Source: Anthracocystis setariae
Lineage: Eukaryota; Basidiomycota; Ustilaginomycetes; Ustilaginales; Ustilaginaceae
Assembly: GCA_928724745.1 (NCBI GenBank)
Contig: CAKMXJ010000007.1
Location: forward strand, 726,501-790,500
Direction: 5' to 3'
Length of the DNA: 64,000 bases
Both the position numbers and the translations under genes were made by a program. Of the stretch, positions 55,301-64,000 are shown piece after piece. Under the pieces are notes generated by a model. That model ran no database searches, was not told the DNA's origin, and saw only the letters and a program-made list of their open reading frames with translations. Each line of letters begins with the position of its first letter. The stretch's first letter is position 1.

Positions 55301-58300
55301 GTTGGGGTTAGAGTTAAGGTTGGGGTTAGCGTTAGAGGTTGGGATATATATATCACACAGGCCAGGATCAGTGTCCATCACAATCTCCAGGTGCAATGTA
55401 TCTTTGTCGGTACAACTACGATCACGTGCTTGCGTCAGCAAGCTGTGTGTGTCAACAAGAGTGTCAGCAAAGGTTATCAACATGCAACAGCAGTGTACAA
55501 AGCAGTGTCTGCGTGTCTGCCACCCAGTTCTCCATGTCGCTACACACCATCACCGTGTCGGCTGTATCAGAGGTATGTGAACTTGTGTTTCAGGTGTTGG
55601 ACACCGTAACCAAGGTGTGGAGCTTGCTGACTGCTGCTGCAGCGCTCCAATAGGACCAACAAGCATGTCAACATGCACACACAGGGTGTAGACTGTCCAA
55701 AAAGGCGTCACGCAAGGCAAAACAATCGTCGTACGTGTGACACCGAAAACACGCAAGCTTCAAAGATGGAAAGCAGGAGCTGTCTGTGTGCTTCCACAGT
55801 GTTGCCAACCGTCTGAAAAGGGTGTCTGCAGGTCATTGCAGCTGCATCGGAGAGTGGAACATCAAAACGCAAGGCAAAACAATCATCATACGTGCAGAAC
55901 CGTAAACACGCTCATCTCCGATGGCAGGTCCAGGACCATGCTCCAGTGCTTCCAACAAGTGTATACAGGTGTGCGACAATGTGGAACACAGTGAGCCAGC
56001 ATCACAGAGGAGGATCGGTGTCTGCTGTGTACCATCACGGTCAAAGACGGTGGGATCACATGTCACACGGTAGAGCTTCCGACACCATTTCAACAGCATT
56101 GTAGCAGCACCAGAGCGGCCAGACATTGTGTTGGTCACTGTACAGGCTGTAGATACCATACCGATGCTGCCAATACATCCATTCCAGCTGCCACCGCACA
56201 CCACCAGCGCTCCAAGTGTCCAGCTGCAAACACGTGAAAACATAGACTCACCATTCTTGTCTCCCGCTTCCAGCGATGGCGTTCCCAGGGTATGGCAAAC
56301 ATCCAGCAGCTAGATCATATGCACCAGCAATGCTACATGTCAAATCATGCTCAAAAACAGGGCCACAAAAAGAACATGGATCCAACGCAACCAGTGTAAA
56401 CATGCGTAAACGCACACATGAAAACTATGTAGAGACACCACAGGAGGCCGTGTAGGGTTGGGGTTAGAGTTAAGGTTGGGGTTAGCGTTAGAGGTTGGGA
56501 TATATATATCACACAGGCCAGGATCAGTGTCCATCACAATCTCCAGGTGCAATGTATCTTTGTCGGTACAACTACGATCACGTGCTTGCGTCAGCAAGCT
56601 GTGTGTGTCAACAAGAGTGTCAGCAAAGGTTATCAACATGCAACAGCAGTGTACAAAGCAGTGTCTGCGTGTCTGCCACCCAGTTCTCCATGTCGCTACA
56701 CACCATCACCGTGTCGGCTGTATCAGAGGTATGTGAACTTGTGTTTCAGGTGTTGGACACCGTAACCAAGGTGTGGAGCTTGCTGACTGCTGCTGCAGCG
56801 CTCCAATAGGACCAACAAGCATGTCAACATGCACACACAGGGTGTAGACTGTCCAAAAAGGCGTCACGCAAGGCAAAACAATCGTCGTACGTGTGACACC
56901 GAAAACACGCAAGCTTCAAAGATGGAAAGCAGGAGCTGTCTGTGTGCTTCCACAGTGTTGCCAACCGTCTGAAAAGGGTGTCTGCAGGTCATTGCAGCTG
57001 CATCGGAGAGTGGAACATCAAAACGCAAGGCAAAACAATCATCATACGTGCAGAACCGTAAACACGCTCATCTCCGATGGCAGGTCCAGGACCATGCTCC
57101 AGTGCTTCCAACAAGTGTATACAGGTGTGCGACAATGTGGAACACAGTGAGCCAGCATCACAGAGGAGGATCGGTGTCTGCTGTGTACCATCACGGTCAA
57201 AGACGGTGGGATCACATGTCACACGGTAGAGCTTCCGACACCATTTCAACAGCATTGTAGCAGCACCAGAGTGGCCAGACATTGTGTCGGTCACTGTACA
57301 GGCTGTAGATACCATACCGATGCTGCCAATACATCCATTCCAGCTGCCACCGCACACCACCAGCGCTCCAAGTGTCCAGCTGCAAACACGTGAAAACATA
57401 GACTCACCATTCTTGTCTCCCGCTTCCAGCGATGGCGTTCCCAGGGTATGGCAAACATCCAGCAGCTAGATCACATGCACCAGCAATGCTACATGTCAAA
57501 TCATGCTCAAAAACAGGGCCACAAAAAGAACATGGATCCAACGCAACCAGTGTAAACATGCGTAAACGCACACATGAAAACTATGTAGAGACACCACAGG
57601 AGGCCGTGTAGGGTTGGGGTTAGAGTTAAGGTTGGGGTTAGCGTTAGAGGTTGGGATATATATATCACACAGGCCAGGATCAGTGTCCATCACAATCTCC
57701 AGGTGCAATGTATCTTTGTCGGTACAACTACGATCACGTGCTTGCGTCAGCAAGCTGTGTGTGTCAACAAGAGTGTCAGCAAAGGTTATCAACATGCAAC
57801 AGCAGTGTACAAAGCAGTGTCTGCGTGTCTGCCACCCAGTTCTCCATGTCGCTACACACCATCACCGTGTCGGCTGTATCAGAGGTATGTGAACTTGTGT
57901 TTCAGGTGTTGGACACCGTAACCAAGGTGTGGAGCTTGCTGACTGCTGCTGCAGCGCTCCAATAGGACCAACAAGCATGTCAACATGCACACACAGGGTG
58001 TAGACTGTCCAAAAAGGCGTCACGCAAGGCAAAACAATCGTCGTACGTGTGACACCGAAAACACGCAAGCTTCAAAGATGGAAAGCAGGAGCTGTCTGTG
58101 TGCTTCCACAGTGTTGCCAACCGTCTGAAAAGGGTGTCTGCAGGTCATTGCAGCTGCATCGGAGAGTGGAACATCAAAACGCAAGGCAAAACAATCATCA
58201 TACGTGCAGAACCGTAAACACGCTCATCTCCGATGGCAGGTCCAGGACCATGCTCCAGTGCTTCCAACAAGTGTATACAGGTGTGCGACAATGTGGAACA

Positions 58301-59957
58301 CAGTGAGCCAGCATCACAGAGGAGGATCGGTGTCTGCTGTGTACCATCACGGTCAAAGACGGTGGGATCACATGTCACACGGTAGAGCTTCCGACACCAT
58401 TTCAACAGCATTGTAGCAGCACCAGAGTGGCCAGACATTGTGTCGGTCACTGTACAGGCTGTAGATACCATACCGATGCTGCCAATACATCCATTCCAGC
58501 TGCCACCGCACACCACCAGCGCTCCAAGTGTCCAGCTGCAAACACGTGAAAACATAGACTCACCATTCTTGTCTCCCGCTTCCAGCGATGGCGTTCCCAG
58601 GGTATGGCAAACATCCAGCAGCTAGATCACATGCACCAGCAATGCTACATGTCAAATCATGCTCAAAAACAGGGCCACAAAAAGAACATGGATCCAACGC
58701 AACCAGTGTAAACATGCGTAAACGCACACATGAAAACTATGTAGAGACACCACAGGAGGCCGTGTAGGGTTGGGGTTAGAGTTAAGGTTGGGGTTAGCGT
58801 TAGAGGTTGGGATATATATATCACACAGGCCAGGATCAGTGTCCATCACAATCTCCAGGTGCAATGTATCTTTGTCGGTACAACTACGATCACGTGCTTG
58901 CGTCAGCAAGCTGTGTGTGTCAACAAGAGTGTCAGCAAAGGTTATCAACATGCAACAGCAGTGTACAAAGCAGTGTCTGCGTGTCTGCCACCCAGTTCTC
59001 CATGTCGCTACACACCATCACCGTGTCGGCTGTATCAGAGGTATGTGAACTTGTGTTTCAGGTGTTGGACACCGTAACCAAGGTGTGGAGCTTGCTGACT
59101 GCTGCTGCAGCGCTCCAATAGGACCAACAAGCATGTCAACATGCACACACAGGGTGTAGACTGTCCAAAAAGGCGTCACGCAAGGCAAAACAATCGTCGT
59201 ACGTGTGACACCGAAAACACGCAAGCTTCAAAGATGGAAAGCAGGAGCTGTCTGTGTGCTTCCACAGTGTTGCCAACCGTCTGAAAAGGGTGTCTGCAGG
59301 TCATTGCAGCTGCATCGGAGAGTGGAACATCAAAACGCAAGGCAAAACAATCATCATACGTGCAGAACCGTAAACACGCTCATCTCCGATGGCAGGTCCA
59401 GGACCATGCTCCAGTGCTTCCAACAAGTGTATACAGGTGTGCGACAATGTGGAACACAGTGAGCCAGCATCACAGAGGAGGATCGGTGTCTGCTGTGTAC
59501 CATCACGGTCAAAGACGGTGGGATCACATGTCACACGGTAGAGCTTCCGACACCATTTCAACAGCATTGTAGCAGCACCAGAGCGGCCAGGCATTGTGTT
59601 GGTCACTGTACAGGCTGTAGATACCATACCGATGCTGCCAATACATCCATTCCAGCTGCCACCGCACACCACCAGCGCTCCAAGTGTCCAGCTGCAAACA
59701 CGTGAAAACATAGACTCACCGTTCTTGTCTCCCGCTTCCAACGATGGCGTTCCCAGGGTATGGCAAACATCCAGCAGCTAGATCACATGCACCAGCAATG
59801 CTACATGTCAAATCATGCTCAAAAACAGGGCCACAAAAAGAACATGGATCCAACGCAACCAGTGTAAACATGCGTAAACGCACACATGAAAACTATGTAG
59901 AGACACCACAGGAGGCCGTGTAGGGTTGGGGTTAGAGTTAAGGTTGGGGTTAGCGTT
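46360..59957. repeat. Subtelomeric satellite: 11.8 tandem copies of a 1156-bp unit
   Basis: Unit starts (at ACCAAGGTGTGGAGC) lie at 46360, 47517, 48673, 49829, 50985, 52141, 53297, 54453, 55609, 56765, 57921 and 59077; the last is cut at 59957. The first unit is 1157 bp (an extra base in GCATACGGAG, versus GCATCGGAG) and has GCTCCGATAGG and GGCGTTACG, whereas all others are 1156 bp, so the amplified form derives from a one-base-shorter variant. Copies differ at a handful of sites. Several short frames recur in every copy on both strands, none with recognisable domains or a convincing start. Each unit contains a TATATATA run, a degenerate telomere-like tract and an ATCACGTG site. Confidence 0.97.
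47205..47251 (+). repeat. Degenerate telomere-like tract (one per satellite unit)
   Basis: TAGGG TTGGGG TTAGAG TTAAGG TTGGGG TTAGCG TTAGAG G TTGGG: eight hexamer-like steps of TTAGGG type. The same tract recurs in every 1156-bp unit (next at 48361) and in the decayed copy near 63567. Confidence 0.85.
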
Positions 59958-59958
59958 A

Positions 59959-60051
59959 CAAGGGTGTCCCTTTTACAAATCGAGTAGGGTTGCTTAAGCA
60001 AAGTTGTAGAGAAAGGTCAAAAATACATGTTTGATTAGTCAACCCTACTCA
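59959..60051 (+). repeat. ~92-bp telomere-junction module, copy 1
   Basis: Starts CAAGGGTGTCCC and ends CAACCCTACTC; GTAGGGTTG and CAACCCTAC form inverted arms inside. It begins directly after the truncated satellite tract (GTTAGCGTTA). Confidence 0.85.
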
Positions 60052-60380
60052 AGTTGAGTAATAATATTTGCGGTGACGGGTCGGTGAAGTTGGGCCCGAG
60101 ACGTGTCGGACCGGCAAAAATGCAAGATTTTGGACACGCACCCATAAGTAACTATTGGGCAAATGGTGTGAAAGGAGTACCCTAGAAGTTTCATGGAAGT
60201 GCTATGCATGGTGACAGAGCTACAGACACTTTGACTTTTTTTGGTGATTTTGGCCAGAGCTCCAAGGGTCCCCCCTTTGAAAGGTGAAAAATGGACCCCC
60301 CTTGGATTGTCTTGCTGTCTTATTAGAACTTGTTCAGACATGTCAGGTGAGGATAGTAGCCAAGTTGCAGACAAGGGTTA
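60052..60380. other. Unique spacer between junction modules
   Basis: About 330 bp with no repeat partner in the window and no gene; short frames only. Confidence 0.4.
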
Positions 60381-60472
60381 CAAGGGTGTCCCTTTTACAA
60401 ATCGAGTAGGGTTGCTTAAGCAAAGTTGTAGAGAAAGGTCAAAAATACATGTTTGATTAGTCAACCCTACTC
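60381..60472 (+). repeat. ~92-bp telomere-junction module, copy 2
   Basis: Matches copy 1 with a one-base difference in an A run and is followed immediately by perfect TTAGGG repeats. Confidence 0.88.
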
Positions 60473-60505
60473 TTAGGGTTAGGGTTAGGGTTAGGGTTAG
60501 GGTTA
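60473..60505 (+). repeat. Interstitial telomere repeat, (TTAGGG)5
   Basis: Five perfect TTAGGG units plus TTA on the + strand, oriented as at a right chromosome end but buried in the sequence. Confidence 0.97.
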
Positions 60506-60598
60506 CAAGGGGGTGTGCTTTTACAAACAGGGTAGGGTTGCTTAATAAAAGTTGTTCATCTACCCAAAATAGGTATATTTGATTACTTAACCCTACGC
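60506..60598 (+). repeat. ~92-bp telomere-junction module, diverged copy 3
   Basis: CAAGGGGGTGTGCTTTTACA...GGGTAGGGTTGCTTAA...TTAACCCTACGC: same layout and inverted arms as copies 1 and 2 but many substitutions. Confidence 0.7.
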
Positions 60599-60615
60599 AA
60601 GTTGCATAATAAGGG

Positions 60616-60648
60616 TTAGGGTTAGGGTTAGGGTTAGGGTTAGGGTTA
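60616..60648 (+). repeat. Interstitial telomere repeat, second (TTAGGG)5
   Basis: Five perfect TTAGGG units plus TTA, then CACTGGGTTTCC and the deletion derivative of unit II. Confidence 0.97.
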
Positions 60649-61186
60649 CACTGGGTTTCCCTAGCCCTAGGCCGTGGTGCGCCGGCTGCACGCGACGGTC
60701 AAATCCGTCGCCCATTTCCCTGCCAAATGGCGGGGCCTGCCATTTGTACGTCACCCCAATGGACAGCCAAATTTACACTGCTCCAGTGCAGCGACGTCAA
60801 ATGCCAGATTTTAGCAGGAGCAACGGGCAACGGGCAACGGACGCGTCAAAATTGCCAGGAAATTGGCTGGGCAATGGTCAAAGTGGAGGACTGGTCCAGT
60901 GCCTGATGTACAGATCCAACTTTGTTACTGGCGCCGTGCCCAAAGTACAGATCCGGTGAGCATGTCTGTGGGAGCATCAACTCCAGGTCAGCACCTGTTT
61001 TCCATCTGTCAGACCGCCAGCACATCAATTGACCAGCGCATCCATTTTCTTTGACTGTCAGACCACCATCAAGTCTAGCAGACGGGAAAGCATGGGAACC
61101 ACAGAAGGAGTACAAAGCGGTCTGTGTGGAAGATGGAGAGTCAAATCACGGAGAGCCTTCTTTCCTCTGCGGTAGTTGTATTTTCC

Positions 61187-61375
61187 AAGGCAGCACAGCA
61201 CAGAGGGGGACGTGTCTCTGAGAATCAGGTTTTTTCTCAGAGAGGCAAGTCCCCCTTTGCTGGAAGTCCGAAGCCAAATTGCTTGAAATTATTTTTCAGG
61301 CAGCACAGCACAGTGGGGGACTTGTCTCTTCGATCTACTTTTTGAATCTGAGAGACAAGTCCCCCTCCCTTCTCG
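61187..61375. repeat. Two GGGGGAC hairpin repeats in the derivative
   Basis: Units at about 61187 and 61299 match two of the four units before dioxygenase 2; the second keeps the perfect 15-nt arms. Confidence 0.85.
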
Positions 61376-61417
61376 ATGCTGAACTGTTGCAATCACCCCA
61401 GACTTCTTAATACAATC

Positions 61418-61492
61418 ATGCCAGCCACTTCTCAGGCTATCAATACCATTGCACATAAGAGACTTGAGGCTATCAATGAGAAGCACAAGTAA
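61418..61492 (+). pseudogene. Remnant of dioxygenase 2 with in-frame internal deletion
   Basis: The copy keeps the start (MPATSQA) and the last codons (IAHKRLEAINEKHK) of dioxygenase 2, joined in frame as 24 codons plus stop. All catalytic residues are gone. Confidence 0.8.
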
Positions 61493-61894
61493 TTCCATTC
61501 CAGACTCGAAGAGAAAAGGGGGGATTCTGAATGACCAGCTCCAAAAAGGCTCGAGACCCCCAAAATCTGACCTGGCTGAAAATTTTTGCCGAGTTTCCCC
61601 TATTTTGATCCTGCCACCCAAGTCTGATTTCCGAGTTCCATAATTTCCCTGACGTGTTTTTTGCATTCTGAGTGTTAGTTCATACCGAGTGTTGGTCCAA
61701 TTGATGATTTTGGTCAGGTATTCCTCATTGGCACGTGTTCTTGACCTTCTGCGTGGTCTGGTATATACCCTTGCTGATACAGAGCCTCAACAAGAACACG
61801 CTTTACTGGATCTCTGCCATATGTAGGAAGTAGCACCAGTCCAAGACGTACACAGTGCACAAAAAGACAGGTCAAAAAGCTTGCATTTTCAGGT

Positions 61895-62911
61895 ACTTAC
61901 CTTTGACATGCCTTTATCTGTCCAAAATCAGCCAATAAAGGCATGTCAAAGTGAAGTCACGCATAGGTGAAGCTATCAAGGTGTGACTTAGTGTTCCATA
62001 CTCAGGAAGAGCCTGTGCAATGTCCTATGGGGTAGAGAAGTCAATATATGAGCCTTTGTGTTGACGCGTGTTTCCTTGCGGATCAGTAGCAGCACCTGGT
62101 TTCTGCATGGATAGCCAGAACACCTCTGAGAGACAAATGGCTGTCATAGGCAGCTGCAGCAGGCTGAGAGGAGTCCAGAACACTATTTTGCGTGGAAGAT
62201 TTCTTGCGTTTTCAGGTACTTACCTTTGACATGCCTTTATCTGTCCAAAATCAGCCAATAAAGGCATGTCAAAGTGAAGTCACGCATAGGTGAAGCTACA
62301 AAGGCGCAACTTGGTGTTCTGTACTCAGGATGAGCCTGCGCAATGTCCTATAGGGTAGAGAAGTCAATATATGAGCCTTTGTGTTGACGCTTGTTTCCTT
62401 GCGGGCCAGTAGCAGCACCCGGTTTCTGCGTGGATAGCCAGAACACCTCTGAGAGACAAATGGCTGTCATAGGCAGCTGCAGCAGGCTGAGAGGAGTCCA
62501 GAACACTATTTTGCGTGGAAGATTTCTTGCGTTTTCAGGTACTTACCTTTGACATGCCTTTATCTGTCCAAAATCAGCCAATAAAGGCATGTCAAGGTAA
62601 AGTCCCCGGTCTTGGGTCCATTTTGGATCTGCCTTTTGTGTACACACTCAGAAGAGGTTGCTCCAGTGTCCTATAGGCTAGAAAGTGGGACAGCTACACT
62701 TTAGCTTTCACGCTGTTGCCTACCCCAGCACCTCCTCCAGCAGTCAATTATGCAAAGTGCTCAGAGAGCAAATCCTATGCTATAGGACGCTGCAGAATGC
62801 TGAAGGGACCTCAGAACACTCATTTGCGTGGAAGATATCTTGCGTTTTATGGTACCTGCCTTTGACATGCCTTTAATCATCTGAAATCAGCAACTAAAGG
62901 CATGTCAAGGT
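61895..62911. repeat. Four ~323-bp hairpin repeats in the derivative
   Basis: Hairpins at 61911, 62224, 62547 and 62860 (spacings 313, 323, 313) with the same CTTTGACATGCCTTTA stem as at 42.5-43.9 kb. Confidence 0.9.
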
Positions 62912-63146
62912 AAGATTGGTGGGAACAAGTCCACTTTGAGTCTGTCTTTTGTGGACAAGCTCAGAAGAGGCTGGTACAGTGCTCTATAGTATAGGAAAAT
63001 TGATATCTATGCCCCTAACCCCCACCGCATCTCCTAGTCATTGCCCAATTCAGTTGAGTGTCACATAGTCAAGATGTGTCAAGGTAAGGTGAGCTGCTAC
63101 CTTGCATTAAAGCCTTCTTCAAGCCAGCCAACTCTAGCCCAACCAT

Positions 63147-64000
63147 GATCATGTGCTAGGTCAGCAAGCTGTGCGCGTCAACACAAAAACAGTGGTTGTA
63201 CGTGTGACACCGAAAACACGCAAGCTTCAAAGATGGAAAGCAGGAGCTGTCTGTGTGCTTCCACAGTGTTGCCAACCTTGCTGCCAATACATCCATTCCA
63301 GCTGCCACCGCACACCACCAGCGCTCCAAGTGTCCAGCTGCAAACACGTGAAAACATAGACTCACCGTTCTTGTCTCCCGCTTCCAACGATGGCGTTCCC
63401 AGGGTATGGCAAACATCCAGCAGCTAGATCATATGCACCAGCAATGCTACATGTCAAATCATGCTCAAAAACAGGGCCACAAAAAGAACATGGATCCAAC
63501 GCAACCAGTGTAAACATGCGTAAACGCACACATGAGAACTATGTAGAGACACCACAGGAGGCCATGTAGGGTTGGGGTTAGAGTTAAGGTTGGGGTTAGT
63601 GTTAGAGGTTGGGATATATATATCACACAGGCCAGGATCAGTGTCCATCACAATCTCCAGGTGCAATGTATCTTTCTCGGTACAACTACGATCACGTGCT
63701 TGCGTCAGCAAGCTGTGTGTGTCAACAAGAGTGTCAGCAAAGCGTGTCAACATGCAACAGCAGTGTACAAAGCAGTGTCTGCGTGTCTGCCACCCAGTTC
63801 TCCATGTCGCTACACACCATCACCGTGTCGGCTGTATCGGAGGTATGTGAACTTGTGTTTCAGGTGTTGGACACCGTAACCAAGGTGTGGAGCTTGCTGA
63901 CTGCTGCTGCAGCGCTCCGATAGGACCAACAAGCATGTCAACATGCACACACAGGGTGTAGACTGTCCAAAAGGCGTTACGCAAGGCAAAACAATCTTAG
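63147..64000. repeat. Decayed 1156-bp satellite copy, running off the right edge
   Basis: Similarity starts near 63147 with a rearranged segment, then lacks about 355 bp of the unit (join at 63277, GCCAACC to TTGCTGCCAAT), then follows the unit to 63878 and into the next unit up to the window end. It shares GCTCCGATAGG and GGCGTTACG with the first array unit, so it belongs to the older variant. Confidence 0.9.

Larger units (their letters stand above)
60659..63110 (+). mobile_element. Deletion derivative of subtelomeric unit II
   Basis: 60659-61077 matches 34144-34567, then the sequence jumps to match 40532 onward. The join falls in the 5-bp GTCTA shared by both sides, removing 5969 bp including the whole helicase gene and its tRNA-like module. 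A second deletion of 948 bp removes nearly all of dioxygenase 2. What remains is the left block, two GGGGGAC hairpin repeats, the gene's start and stop, the TATA-like box and four 323-bp hairpin repeats, ending near 63110 where similarity to 44060 fades. Confidence 0.88.

Overview
The window looks like the end of a basidiomycete chromosome, most likely a smut or related yeast (Ustilaginomycotina). This is inferred from intron-poor genes with short GT-AG introns, fungal transcription factors, a KRE6/SKN1 glucan-synthesis protein and TTAGGG telomere repeats. The left 18 kb is chromosome core. The right 46 kb is subtelomeric mobile and repetitive DNA, with TTAGGG on the + strand pointing right, as expected for a right chromosome arm.

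Core (1-17.9 kb): a C2H2 zinc-finger regulator cut by the left edge (-), a KRE6/SKN1-type GH16 membrane protein (+), a large Zn2Cys6 regulator (-), an LCP5/neuroguidin-like nucleolar protein (+), a two-exon Rab escort protein (-) and an AFG2/DRG1-type AAA ATPase (+) with a probable in-frame 93-nt intron. They are ordinary housekeeping and regulatory genes with no operon logic.

Transition (18.0-28.1 kb): a LINE (zinc-knuckle ORF1; endonuclease-RT ORF2 with one nonsense codon) is cut within its RT by a GC-rich Ty3/gypsy chromovirus-type element (gag-pol with one frameshift, C-terminal chromodomain). Neither the LINE 3' end nor a 3' LTR is visible.

Subtelomeric elements (28.1-46 kb): two head-to-tail units share a leader starting at 28125 and 33865. 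Unit I has a 21-bp minisatellite, a 945-aa zinc-finger protein ending in an OTU-like domain without catalytic residues, a tRNA-like A/B-box module and a divergent 2-oxoglutarate/Fe(II) dioxygenase. Unit II has a 1641-aa fusion of Cys/His fingers, a tyrosine-recombinase-like domain and a RecQ-type helicase (resembling fungal telomere-linked helicases), a second tRNA-like module, hairpin repeats, a second dioxygenase and 323-bp hairpin repeats. A third dioxygenase follows. The dioxygenases keep HxD...H...R and recall the TET/JBP group. The combination of recombinase-helicase, possible DNA-base dioxygenases and a deleted copy that keeps only the outer and regulatory parts is the strongest candidate for an undescribed system.

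Satellite and telomeric junction (46.4-64 kb): 11.8 tandem copies of a 1156-bp satellite, each with a degenerate telomere-like tract; a junction with two short perfect TTAGGG arrays and ~92-bp inverted-repeat modules; a 2.45-kb deletion derivative of unit II beside the telomeric repeats; then a decayed satellite copy running off the right edge. No convincing protein gene was seen in the satellite.
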